From positions 15,822-79,821 of the forward strand of contig CAXMQS010000080.1 in the NCBI GenBank assembly GCA_964195995.1: 64,000 nucleotides of DNA, in the 5' to 3' direction. Shown piece after piece: positions 26,936 to 35,224 of the stretch. The first letter of the stretch is position 1. Each line of letters starts with the position of its first letter. The notes beneath the pieces are model-generated. The model was not told where the DNA came from, ran no database searches, and saw only the letters and a list, made by a program, of their open reading frames with translations. The position numbers and the translations under genes are program-made. The DNA is from CAXMQS01 sp964195995. Its GTDB lineage: Bacteria; Actinomycetota; Acidimicrobiia; Spongiisociales; JAOTWH01.

Positions 26936-28488
26936 GCCTGCGTCGAGTCGAAGAAACCGACAGCATCGGCTTGGATAGCGGGGTGACAGCACCAGGCGGC
27001 TCCGAGAACAAGTCAAGAAAGACGTGGTGGCTCGTCGGCGCCGCCGTCATCGTGGCTGCTGTCGCCATTGCCTGGCTGAGCACCCGCGATGGCGATAGCA
27101 CATCTACCGATGTCGCGGCCTCGGCCGACTTCGCCGAAGTGGTGCTCGCCGACCTCACCGTTACCGAGGAGTACGCCGGAACGCTGGGCCGTGTCGGAGC
27201 CGACCCCGTGCTGGCAAGGAAGGGCGGGACGGTCACGGCCACAGCCGAAGCCGGGTCGACTCTCACCCAGGGCGACGTCGTATTCGCAATCGACGACGAG
27301 CCGGTGGTTCTGATGTTCGGGGACGTTCCCGCTTACCGCACCCTGGCGCCCGAACCCGAAGCCGCCACGGTCGTCGCCCGCAGCGGTGGCACCCTCACGG
27401 CAACAGCGCCCGAGGACACCGAGCTCGGAAACGGGGACGTGCTGTTCGAGATCGACGACCAGCCGGTGATCCTTCTCGAGGGAAGCACGCCCGCCTACAG
27501 GACACTGCGCGAGGGAGTGGACGAGGGACCCGACGTCACCCAGCTCGAAGCAGCGTTGGTGAGCCTCGGCTACGACCCCGATGGAACGGTTACGGTCGAC
27601 GAAGACTTCACAGGCAACACCGAGAACATGGTGGAGCGCTGGCAAGAGGACATCGGTGTCGAAGAGGACGGAGTAGTCGGCCTCGGTGAGATCGTCTTCC
27701 TGCCGGGCGCGGTAACGATCGAGAGCGCCATCGGTGACGTCGGAACCTCCGTGGGGCCCGGCCAGTCGATCCTCGCCGTGGCCATAGGGGCCGGTGCCCT
27801 CGAGGGCGTAGACGTCCTGCAGCTCGAAGCCGGCCTCGCCGCGCTCGGCTACTCCCCCGGCACCGTCGACGGCGTCTACGACGCAGCCTCCACGCGCGCT
27901 GTAATCGCCTGGCAGCAGGACAACGGCGCCGACGCAGACGGCATCGTCGACATCGGAGAGGTGGTGTTCCTGACCGCTGACATCCGTGTCACCGACGTGC
28001 TCGCCGTCCCGGGATCTCCCGTCAACCCAGGCGGCCCCGTCCTGGCTACTTCGTCCTCAGAAACAGTTGTCACCGTGGCACTGCCCGCCGCAGATCAGGG
28101 CACCCTCGCCGAGGGCGATGTCGTGACCGTTGTGCTGCCCGACAACACGCGAACCCCGGCGACGGTCACCTCGGTCGGGACCGTCGCAACTCAGGTGCAG
28201 GGCGGGGATGCGACCTTCGAGATCACTATCACACTCGACGATCCGGCGGCCGCCGTCGGCCTCGACGAGGCCCCGGTAGATGTCGAGGTCATCACGGACT
28301 CCAGGCTGGGGGCGGTCACCGTCCCCGTCACTGCTCTGGTGGCCCTCGCCGAGGGCGGCTACGCCGTCGAGGTCGAAACCGCCTCCGGGACACAGTTCGT
28401 GGCCGTCGAGCCTGGGCTCTACAGCTCGGGCCTCGTTGAGATCACGGAGGGAGCGATCCAGCCCGGCGATCGAGTTGTCGTTCCATGA
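26932..28488 (+). CDS. Periplasmic adaptor (HlyD/MacA-like) with two peptidoglycan-binding domains
   Basis: The 518-aa membrane-anchored protein has one helix at about 33-52, then paired lipoyl-like half motifs (GGTVTATAEAGSTLTQGDVVF and a second copy, GGTLTATAPEDTELGNGDVLF). Two PG_binding_1-type modules follow (DVTQLEAALVSLGYDPDG; DVLQLEAGLAALGYSPGTVDGVYD), then a beta-barrel-like C-terminus with VDVEVITDSRLGAVTVPV. This is the layout of actinobacterial adaptors for MacB-type ABC exporters, with the peptidoglycan modules replacing the coiled-coil hairpin. ATGA overlaps couple it to both the lipoprotein upstream and the ATPase downstream. The frame runs upstream to 26851, but 26932 fits the overlap. 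Confidence 0.88.
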   Translation: MSLRRVEETDSIGLDSGVTAPGGSENKSRKTWWLVGAAVIVAAVAIAWLSTRDGDSTSTDVAASADFAEVVLADLTVTEEYAGTLGRVGADPVLARKGGTVTATAEAGSTLTQGDVVFAIDDEPVVLMFGDVPAYRTLAPEPEAATVVARSGGTLTATAPEDTELGNGDVLFEIDDQPVILLEGSTPAYRTLREGVDEGPDVTQLEAALVSLGYDPDGTVTVDEDFTGNTENMVERWQEDIGVEEDGVVGLGEIVFLPGAVTIESAIGDVGTSVGPGQSILAVAIGAGALEGVDVLQLEAGLAALGYSPGTVDGVYDAASTRAVIAWQQDNGADADGIVDIGEVVFLTADIRVTDVLAVPGSPVNPGGPVLATSSSETVVTVALPAADQGTLAEGDVVTVVLPDNTRTPATVTSVGTVATQVQGGDATFEITITLDDPAAAVGLDEAPVDVEVITDSRLGAVTVPVTALVALAEGGYAVEVETASGTQFVAVEPGLYSSGLVEITEGAIQPGDRVVVP

Positions 28489-29201
28489 CGATGACCGCCC
28501 CCGATGTTGCCGACGATCGGCCCGTCGACAGCGTCCTCTCGCTGCGCGGCGTTCGCAAGACCTACAGCGGCGCTACCCCGGTCCACGCCCTGCGCGGGGT
28601 TGACCTCGACATCGCCAGCGGCGAGCTGCTGGCCGTCGTCGGGCCGTCGGGATCTGGCAAGTCCACCCTCCTCCACATCATGGGCACGCTCGATCGACCG
28701 ACGAAGGGCGAGGTCGTTGTCGATGGGCACGCCGTAAGCGTGCTGAACGATCGACAGCTTTCGGCGCTGCGGGCAGGGCACATCGGCTTCGTGTTCCAAT
28801 CGTTCCATCTTCTCAACGGCGAGTCCGCTCTCGAGAACGTCGCCGATGGCCTGTTGTACACGGGGGTCGGAGCGGCGGAGCGCCGGCGGCTGGCGACCGA
28901 GGCGCTAGATCGCGTCGGCCTCGGTCACCGCAGCCATCACCTGGCCTCGAAGCTTTCTGGCGGCGAGATGCAGCGGGTGGCAGTCGCTCGGGCCATCGTC
29001 GGCAGTCCAGCAATCGTGCTCGCCGACGAGCCAACCGGAAACCTCGACACCGTCACTTCGGACTCGATCGTGGCGCTACTCGGCGAGCTCAACGACGAGG
29101 GCATCACGATGGTCGTCATCACCCACAACCGCGAGATGGCAGAGAGTTTCCCGCGGCGAGTGGGGATGCGCGACGGCGACATCGAGTACGACAGCCGATG
29201 A
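28485..29201 (+). CDS. ABC transporter ATP-binding protein, MacB/LolD type
   Basis: The 238-aa ATPase has Walker A GPSGSGKST, Q-loop VFQSFHLL, signature LSGGEMQRVAVAR, Walker B IVLADEPTGNLD and the H-loop VITHNREMA, all typical of the MacB/LolD/FtsE group. It powers the FtsX-like permease encoded next, with which it overlaps by 4 nt. In this four- to five-gene operon it would drive mechanotransmission for export or lipid handling across the envelope, not ordinary uptake. Confidence 0.94.
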   Translation: MTMTAPDVADDRPVDSVLSLRGVRKTYSGATPVHALRGVDLDIASGELLAVVGPSGSGKSTLLHIMGTLDRPTKGEVVVDGHAVSVLNDRQLSALRAGHIGFVFQSFHLLNGESALENVADGLLYTGVGAAERRRLATEALDRVGLGHRSHHLASKLSGGEMQRVAVARAIVGSPAIVLADEPTGNLDTVTSDSIVALLGELNDEGITMVVITHNREMAESFPRRVGMRDGDIEYDSR

Positions 29202-30397
29202 CAGTGAAGCTGAAACCAGCCCGACTCAGCACGGGCGACCTCATGCGCACCTCGGCGGCCGGGCTGCGCAACCGACGGTTGCGGGCCGCCTTGTCGGCCC
29301 TCGGCATCATGATCGGCATCGCAGCGGTCGTCGGAGTGCTCGGTCTCTCCCAGTCGTCGAAGTCAGACCTCCTGGCCCAGCTCGACAAGCTGGGCACCAA
29401 CCTGGTGACCGTACAGGCAGGCACCGGTATCGGTCTCGGCAGCGGCGAGCTCCCCGAGACGGCCGCACCGATGATCGGTCGCATCAACCCGGTGGATGCC
29501 GTTGCCGCCATCTCCGATGTCGATGCCAACGTTTACCGCTCAGACCTGATCCCCTCGTCTCAATCAGGCGGCATCCAGGTGAAGGCGGTCGACCTCTCTC
29601 TTCTGGAGACCCTCGGAGTCGAGCTTGCCGACGGAGCCTGGCTGAACGAGGCATCAGCCAGCTACCCGACGGCGGTACTCGGAGCGGTCGCCGCGGAGCG
29701 ATTGGGCATCACCAACCTGGACGGTCATCCCCTGGTGTGGCTCGGAAACGAGTGGTTCGGCGTTGTCGGCATCCTGGAAACCGCCGACCTTGCCGCAGAC
29801 ATCGATCGGTCGGCACTCATAGGGCAGACCGCGGCCATCGACTACCTGGGGTCCGAGGAACCACCTACCAAGATCTTCGTCCGCACCGACCCTGCTTTCG
29901 TCGACGACGTCATGGGAGTTCTCAGCGCGACGGCTAATCCCGAGAACCCCGAGGAGGTCGAGGTTGAGCGGCCAACAGACGCCCTCGAGGCCCGTGAAGC
30001 GGCCGACGACACACTCACACTGCTGTTCCTTGGACTCGGCGCGGTTGCGTTGCTCGTCGGCGGCGTCGGCATCGCCAACGTCATGGTCATCTCGGTCCTC
30101 GAGCGCAGGGCCGAGATCGGCCTGCGCCGGGCTCTCGGCGCAACGCGGCGCCAGGTCGGCGCCCAGTTCCTCGCGGAGGCCCTGCTCCTGTCGCTCGTTG
30201 GCGGGGTCGGCGGGGTCGCCATCGGTGCCGCGGCCACCGCTGGCTACGCGAACCTCCAGGGATGGGACGTGCTGATTCCTCCCATCGCCATCTTCGGCGG
30301 CCTCGGAGCGGCTGTGATCATCGGCGCCATCGCGGGCCTCTACCCCGCGATCAGGGCCTCCCGCCTGTCGCCGACGGAAGCGTTGCGGACCACGTGA
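29198..30397 (+). CDS. ABC transporter permease, MacB/FtsX family
   Basis: The 399-aa permease has the MacB topology: one N-terminal helix (RAALSALGIMIGIAAVVGVLGL), a large extracytoplasmic domain of about 200 residues, and three C-terminal helices. Between them is ISVLERRAEIGLRRALGATRRQVGAQFL, the hallmark coupling segment. It ends with PAIRASRLSPTEALRTT, the classic MacB tail. It overlaps the ATPase gene by 4 nt. The cargo is unknown; related exporters move peptides, macrolides or lipids. Confidence 0.93.
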   Translation: MTVKLKPARLSTGDLMRTSAAGLRNRRLRAALSALGIMIGIAAVVGVLGLSQSSKSDLLAQLDKLGTNLVTVQAGTGIGLGSGELPETAAPMIGRINPVDAVAAISDVDANVYRSDLIPSSQSGGIQVKAVDLSLLETLGVELADGAWLNEASASYPTAVLGAVAAERLGITNLDGHPLVWLGNEWFGVVGILETADLAADIDRSALIGQTAAIDYLGSEEPPTKIFVRTDPAFVDDVMGVLSATANPENPEEVEVERPTDALEAREAADDTLTLLFLGLGAVALLVGGVGIANVMVISVLERRAEIGLRRALGATRRQVGAQFLAEALLLSLVGGVGGVAIGAAATAGYANLQGWDVLIPPIAIFGGLGAAVIIGAIAGLYPAIRASRLSPTEALRTT

Positions 30398-30544
30398 GAG
30401 CGTGCTGAGCAATCTCCTTGGCGAGCCAGCGACTAACGGCACCCTCCGGGCCATCGGTCGGTGGCTCGTAGCACGGGTCATTGATCAGGATGCTTTTGGA
30501 GCAAGACTCTGGGATTGATGAGCTCGCCGCGGCAATCTGGGGTC

Positions 30545-30790
30545 ATGCGTGCCCGTCTTGCTGTTGTCATCGCCCTGGTACTCGGCGGCTGTGCCTCCCC
30601 GCCCCCAATACCCCACGCCATCAGCCAGACCACCGAGACGTGGTGCGTCACCTGTCACCTCGATGGCGAGAACGACGCGCCGATCAGTTCGCACCCGGAG
30701 CGCCTCAACTGTGTCGGCTGTCATCGACAACTGGGGTCGGTTGACGTCGGCGCTTGGGCGCCAACAGAGGTGTTGCTCACTGGGCCGTGA
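30545..30790 (+). CDS. Tiny di-CXXCH lipoprotein, putative cytochrome c-like
   Basis: The 81-aa product starts with a lipoprotein signal MRARLAVVIALVLGGC and carries two heme-attachment-type motifs, WCVTCH and NCVGCH, about 30 residues apart. That is enough for two c-type hemes on a very small exported scaffold. It could be an electron-transfer module or one half of a larger partner. The ATG at 30545 was chosen because the signal peptide begins there. The 3' end overlaps dapE (opposite strand) by 14 nt. No cytochrome maturation genes are seen nearby; a metal-binding role without heme is an alternative. Confidence 0.65.
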   Translation: MRARLAVVIALVLGGCASPPPIPHAISQTTETWCVTCHLDGENDAPISSHPERLNCVGCHRQLGSVDVGAWAPTEVLLTGP

Positions 30791-31832
30791 GGAACGCTTT
30801 CATCACCTCATAGCTGCGATCGAGGTTGGATAGCTCGACAGACTCTCCTGCCTGATGGGCCTGAGCGGTCTCGCCTGGCCCGAAATTGACCGCAGACACG
30901 CCGAGCTCGGCGAGCCTGGCGACATCGGTCCACCCCTGCTTCCCCTTCGGCTCAACGGGGGCCATCGCCGCCAGTCTTTGTAGATGGGGATCGTCTGCCG
31001 ACACCGAGGCGCCAGGAGCAGCGTCGAGGATGGTGATCTCGTCGGCGGCGGCGGCCACCTCGTAGAGCCGGGCGATGGCGGCTTCCAAAGTTCGGTTCGG
31101 CGGGAAGCGATAGTTCAGGGCCAACTCGAAGCGATCCGGGATGATGTTGCGGGCGATTCCGCCCTGCGCCAACGTCACTGAGAACACCTCGGTGAAGGAG
31201 AGCCCGTCCACCTCAACGGCCTCGTGCTCCCAGCCGTGCATCGACGACAGGAAGGCGCCAGATTTCGTGACGGCGTTCTCCCCCAGCCAGGGGCGAGAGG
31301 AGTGGGCGGCGTGACCCGTGAACGCCAGCTGGGCGTTGACAACGCCCTGGCAACCAAGATGCAGGTCGTTGTTCGTCGGCTCCATGACGATGGCGAATAC
31401 CGAGTCGGCAAGCCAGGTGGCGTGGTCAAGCACCGGGCCGAGACCGTTCTCGTCGAATGGTCCCTCTTCCTTGTCGTAGAAGACGCTGACAACGTCGTAT
31501 GGGCCGTTGGCGACGGCCTCGTCCTCCATGAGGTGGAGCATCACCGCGACCCCTGCCTTCATGTCGGAAGATCCGAGGCCATAGAGGCGCCCGTCCTCGA
31601 CAACGGCTTCGGCCTGGCCCTGGGCGGGAACGGTGTCGATGTGTCCGTAGATCGACATCAGGGGACGGCCGGTTCGTCTTCCAACTATGAGGCTGTTGCC
31701 GATCCGGCTGACACCATCTCGATTCCAGGTCGGCAACATTCTCTGTTCGAGGGAGGTGCACAGCCGGCCCTCGTTGCCGATCTCTGACCGAATGTTGACG
31801 ATGGCAGCCAGCGTTTGGTGGAGATCGCTCAA
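30777..31832 (-). CDS. dapE: Succinyl-diaminopimelate desuccinylase
   Basis: The 351-aa M20-family metallohydrolase removes succinate from N-succinyl-LL-diaminopimelate. Motifs are YGHIDTVPAQG (first His-Asp metal ligands), GLGSSDMKAGVAVM, the catalytic Glu segment DKEEGPFDENGLG and the C-terminal NFGPGETAQAHQAGE. The start is TTG in a TTGA overlap with dapD. It forms an operon with dapD and dapC, supplying diaminopimelate for peptidoglycan and lysine. Confidence 0.93.
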   Translation of the reverse strand: MSDLHQTLAAIVNIRSEIGNEGRLCTSLEQRMLPTWNRDGVSRIGNSLIVGRRTGRPLMSIYGHIDTVPAQGQAEAVVEDGRLYGLGSSDMKAGVAVMLHLMEDEAVANGPYDVVSVFYDKEEGPFDENGLGPVLDHATWLADSVFAIVMEPTNNDLHLGCQGVVNAQLAFTGHAAHSSRPWLGENAVTKSGAFLSSMHGWEHEAVEVDGLSFTEVFSVTLAQGGIARNIIPDRFELALNYRFPPNRTLEAAIARLYEVAAAADEITILDAAPGASVSADDPHLQRLAAMAPVEPKGKQGWTDVARLAELGVSAVNFGPGETAQAHQAGESVELSNLDRSYEVMKAFLTAQ

Positions 31833-32635
31833 ACCGGCACTCCGAAATCACGCAAGGCGTCGTTCAGAGAGGTCTTGCGATCCGTGGACTCACTGCGCTT
31901 ACCGATGATGAGGGGAGTCTGCAGGTAGTAGGAGCCGGCCGGGAACTCCCGCGCCCTGGCCCCCGGCACGACGACCGAGTTCGCCGGAACCCGACCGCGG
32001 TGCTCGACCGGCTCGTCCCCCGTCACGTCGATGATGGGCGTGGAGGCGGTGATCGCCGTATTGGCCGCCAGGACCGCTCCCTCCTCGACAACAACGCCCT
32101 CGAGGAGAATGCAGCGGCTGCCGAGGAAGGCGCCGTCCTCGACGATGTTGGGACGAGAGCCTGGCGGCTCCAGCACTCCTCCGATTCCGACGCCTCCCGA
32201 GATGTGGACGTCGCTCCCAACCTGGGCACACGACCCAACCGTTGCCCAAGTGTCGACGAGCGTTCCCGAGCCAACCCTGGCGCCGATGTTCACGTAGCCC
32301 GGCATCACCACGACACCCGGCTCACAGAAGGCCCCGTAGCGGATGACTCCCGGCGGCACCACCCTGACGCCGGCCGCGGCGAGCCCCCGCTTCGGAGGGA
32401 TCTTGTCGTGGAACTCGAGGGCGCCCGCCTCCAGCGTCTCCATCCCGGCGATGCGAAAGTAGAGGAAGATGGCCTCCTGCAGCCAGGTATGAACCACCCA
32501 ATCGTCGCCAACCTTCTCCGCGACCCGCAGCTCGCCGGCGTCGAGGCGGGCGATGGCGTCGGTGATGGCTTCCTCGGCATCGCCGAGGAGCTCGAGGTCA
32601 CGGTACGCGGCCTCGATCAGTTCTTTGGCAGGCAC
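31829..32635 (-). CDS. dapD: Tetrahydrodipicolinate N-succinyltransferase
   Basis: The roughly 268-aa left-handed beta-helix enzyme transfers succinyl from succinyl-CoA to tetrahydrodipicolinate. Hexapeptide-repeat sequence covers about 90-220 (VRVVPPGVIRYGAF, VVVMPGYVNIGARVGSGTLVDTWATVGSCAQVGSDVHIS). The N-terminal helical domain shows AEKVGDDWVVHTWLQEAIFLYFRI, typical of DapD. The GTG at 32635 is preferred, although the frame extends to 32665; either start overlaps the dapC end. Confidence 0.93.
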   Translation of the reverse strand: MPAKELIEAAYRDLELLGDAEEAITDAIARLDAGELRVAEKVGDDWVVHTWLQEAIFLYFRIAGMETLEAGALEFHDKIPPKRGLAAAGVRVVPPGVIRYGAFCEPGVVVMPGYVNIGARVGSGTLVDTWATVGSCAQVGSDVHISGGVGIGGVLEPPGSRPNIVEDGAFLGSRCILLEGVVVEEGAVLAANTAITASTPIIDVTGDEPVEHRGRVPANSVVVPGARAREFPAGSYYLQTPLIIGKRSESTDRKTSLNDALRDFGVPV

Positions 32636-33762
32636 TCGGTCAACACCTCCGTTGCGGCTTCGCATTCTTCCACGGTCGGCACCAGCGCCAGCCGCACGTA
32701 GCCCTCGCCCCCATCACCGAACACCCTTCCCGGGGAGACGATGACGCCCGCCTCGAGCAGGGTCTCAGCGATCGAGATGTCGTCGGGAACCTCCACCCAC
32801 AGATAGATGGCGTCGCTGCCCCCGGCGACTCGATAGCCAAGACGGTCGAAGGTAGCAGCCAGCACTCTGCGCTTCTCGGCGAAGATCTCTCGCCGGGCTG
32901 CGGCGTGGTCGTCGTCTGCCCAAGCAGCTGCGGCCGCCGCCTGGACGAACTCGGGCGGGGCAGCCCCTACCGATCCCCTGAGTTTGCGCATCGCGGCTAT
33001 GAGATCCGCATCGCCGACCATGGCACCGCTGCGATAGCCGGTCATACCCGAACGCTTAGAACAACTGAAGAAGGCGAGGACTCCCGAGAAGTCGTCTCCG
33101 GACAGCTGCAGAGCAGACGCCGGTGGCTCGCCTTCGTAGAGGTCCGTGTAGCACTCGTCCGACATCAACAGCGTGTCGGTCGCCCGAGCCGTCTCCACGA
33201 GACCCAAGAGATCGGCGGCCGTGGCCGTGGCGCCCGTTGGGTTGTGGGGCGAGCATGACCACACCATGGCGGCTCGGTCCCACAGCTCCGGCGAAATGTC
33301 AGCGGCACGGAGCACGAAGTCGCCGCTGAGTGGGATACCAACGCTGTCGGCTCCGGCGAAGCGCGCCCCGCGGTGATACACCGGATAGGAGGGGGAACCG
33401 AACACGACCGCCTCGGGGTGGTCCCTGTCGATGAACGCCAGCGGCGTGTGGAAGATCGCCTCCTTGGACCCCGACGTTGGAAGCACCTGGCGGTCGGGGT
33501 CGACGGCAACGCCGAAGCGGCGCTGCAGATAGTCGGCGACTGCTCCTCGTAACTCGGCAGTGCCGGGCACCGTTGGATACTGCGAGACCTCCGGCACCGC
33601 TTGTCGCAGTGCCTCGAGTATGAACGGTGGTGTTGGCTCGCGAGGGTCGCCAATGGAGAAATCGATCACCCGCTCCCCCGCCACGCGCATGGCTCGAGCC
33701 TTCTCCTGCAGGTCGCCGATGGCGTAGCTGCCAAGCTCCTCGAGAACGGGGTTTCTCCGCAT
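32617..33762 (-). CDS. dapC: Succinyldiaminopimelate transaminase
   Basis: The 381-aa class I PLP aminotransferase has FSIGDPREPTPPFI, an ATP-like YPTVPGTAELR, CSPHNPTGA and the Schiff-base lysine in SCSKRSGMTGYRSG. Being first in an operon with dapD and dapE makes the actinobacterial DapC assignment (N-succinyl-2-amino-6-ketopimelate to succinyl-diaminopimelate, with Glu as donor) more likely than a general aminotransferase. ATG start. It is divergent from the small membrane protein gene at 33798. Confidence 0.9.
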   Translation of the reverse strand: MRRNPVLEELGSYAIGDLQEKARAMRVAGERVIDFSIGDPREPTPPFILEALRQAVPEVSQYPTVPGTAELRGAVADYLQRRFGVAVDPDRQVLPTSGSKEAIFHTPLAFIDRDHPEAVVFGSPSYPVYHRGARFAGADSVGIPLSGDFVLRAADISPELWDRAAMVWSCSPHNPTGATATAADLLGLVETARATDTLLMSDECYTDLYEGEPPASALQLSGDDFSGVLAFFSCSKRSGMTGYRSGAMVGDADLIAAMRKLRGSVGAAPPEFVQAAAAAAWADDDHAAARREIFAEKRRVLAATFDRLGYRVAGGSDAIYLWVEVPDDISIAETLLEAGVIVSPGRVFGDGGEGYVRLALVPTVEECEAATEVLTECLPKN

Positions 33763-33797
33763 CGCGTCACCGTAGCGAGCCTCTTAGCATCGTCAGC

Positions 33798-34193
33798 GTG
33801 TCCCGTTACCGACTCGTCTACCTTGCACTAGGGCTGGCCTTCGTCGCCGTCATCGGAGCAACCTGGGCTCTCTCCTCCGACGGCGAACCCAGGTCGCTTC
33901 CGGCGGTCGTCGAGTTGATAGCGCCGGCACCAGACGCCACGGTGTCGCGCCAGGCCTCGGTCGTGGTCGATATGGCCGTCGGTTACTCGATCGAACTCAC
34001 GATCGACGGCGTGACGATCCCGGCCTCGGAGCTCGTGGAGTCGCCAGCGCTCGTCCGCTTCGAATGGACGCCCGGCACCGACCAGTCGTTCACGGAGTGG
34101 ATACCGGGATCCCACGAGGTGCATCTGTCGTGGAACACCGCGGTAGGCCTTCCAGACATCGGCTCGTACACCTGGGCCTTTCGTAGTCAGTGA
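33798..34193 (+). CDS. Membrane-anchored hypothetical protein with Ig-like beta sequence
   Basis: The 131-aa product from the GTG at 33798 has one N-terminal membrane helix (YLALGLAFVAVIGATWAL) and a beta-rich extracytoplasmic part: VVELIAPAPDATV, a SIELTIDGVTIP strand pair, and HEVHLSWNTA leading to a YTWAFRSQ end. The strand pattern suggests one immunoglobulin-like domain. No catalytic motif is visible and no family is recognised. The start was set at the helix; the longer frame upstream is basic and unlike coding sequence. The stop overlaps a possible GTG start of lgt. Confidence 0.6.
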   Translation: MSRYRLVYLALGLAFVAVIGATWALSSDGEPRSLPAVVELIAPAPDATVSRQASVVVDMAVGYSIELTIDGVTIPASELVESPALVRFEWTPGTDQSFTEWIPGSHEVHLSWNTAVGLPDIGSYTWAFRSQ

Positions 34194-34213
34194 GGGTTCC
34201 TACCCTGGAATCG

Positions 34214-35125
34214 ATGATTGATCCATTGCTGGCAGCCATCTCCTACAAGCCGATCCCGATATTCGAGCTCGGCCCCATCAACCTCTCGCTGCACGGGGTC
34301 TTCGCCGCTATCGGCTTCCTCGTTGGCGGATCGTTGATCGTGCGCCAGGCACGTCGCCGCGGCTTCGATCCTGAGATCCCCATCTCTGGACTCACCTGGG
34401 CGGTCCTCGCTTCGATCATCGGGGCGCGACTCCTCACGGTCCCCGCCCACCTCGGCGACCCCGGCTATGGGCTCGACGACATCTTCGGACTTGCCGGAGA
34501 CTTCTCCATCCTCGGCGGCTACGCCGGCGGGATCATCGTCGGCCTATGGCGGATCAAGTGGCTCGGCGGTGACCTTGCCGCCTTCGGCGACATGGCCGGA
34601 CCCGGCCTTGCCCTTGGTGCCGTCATCGGGAGAGTGGGCGACCTCGCCATCGTCGAGCACATCGGGTCGCCAACGAACTTCTTCCTCGGCTACGAGCTGA
34701 AGGCTGGATACGACGTGGCGCCCCAGCACGATGGGCTAGAGGTGTTGTGCGAGACGCTCGGGCAATGCGGCCCCTATCACCACAGCGCTCTCTACGACCT
34801 GCTGGGGGCCGCGGTGCTGCTCGGCGTCCTGCTGTGGCTGGCTCGCGCCTGGAAGGGTCGCCACTACGGCCAGATCTTCGCCCTGTGGACCCTGTGGTAC
34901 GGATTCCAGCGCTTCCTCATCGACTTCACCCGACTCGACGCCGCCAAGGACGGAACCGTCGCCGACGCCGTGATGGGGCCATTCACCGGTAGTCAGTGGG
35001 GTGGTTTGTTGACGGCGGCGCTTGGCGTTGCCCTGTTCCTGTGGGCGCGCCGCAAGCCAGTCGTGACCGCGGCAGGCGATCTGGCCCTGGGGGCCGACCC
35101 CGATTTGGTCACGGCCAGCTACTAG
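34214..35125 (+). CDS. lgt: Prolipoprotein diacylglyceryl transferase
   Basis: The roughly 303-aa multi-pass membrane enzyme moves diacylglyceryl from phosphatidylglycerol to lipobox cysteines. Lgt features are LSLHGVFAAIGFLVGG with the essential His-Gly, GARLLTV, FSILGGYAGG, the signature region LALGAVIGRVGDLAIVEHIGSPTN, HHSALYDLLGA and a FDFTR-like FLIDFTRLD. The many lipoproteins in this window are its expected substrates. An in-frame GTG at 34190, overlapping the previous stop, is an alternative start. Confidence 0.9.
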   Translation: MIDPLLAAISYKPIPIFELGPINLSLHGVFAAIGFLVGGSLIVRQARRRGFDPEIPISGLTWAVLASIIGARLLTVPAHLGDPGYGLDDIFGLAGDFSILGGYAGGIIVGLWRIKWLGGDLAAFGDMAGPGLALGAVIGRVGDLAIVEHIGSPTNFFLGYELKAGYDVAPQHDGLEVLCETLGQCGPYHHSALYDLLGAAVLLGVLLWLARAWKGRHYGQIFALWTLWYGFQRFLIDFTRLDAAKDGTVADAVMGPFTGSQWGGLLTAALGVALFLWARRKPVVTAAGDLALGADPDLVTASY

Positions 35126-35200
35126 AGGCAGTCCCCTCCGCGCCCTGCGGCCGGTACTCCCCCCCAACGCTCGCTCCGCTCGTGGAGGGAAAGCTCGCGT

Positions 35201-35218
35201 CTCCCCCTCGAGGGGGAG
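35201..35218. terminator. 18-bp palindrome between convergent lgt and ligA, possible bidirectional terminator
   Basis: CTCCCCCTCGAGGGGGAG is a perfect inverted repeat lying in the 99-nt gap between the stops of lgt and ligA. A second imperfect GC-rich inverted stretch (GCTCGCTCCGCTCGTGGAG) lies just upstream. There is no clean T-run on either side, so it may terminate by another mode or be a small dispersed repeat. Confidence 0.45.
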
Positions 35219-35224
35219 AAGTCC

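Noticed and set aside
35126..35224. CRISPR-like or transposon-end repeat in the lgt-ligA gap
   Set aside because: Only one palindrome and one imperfect inverted stretch occur, with no spacers, repeats or transposase; treated as a possible terminator.
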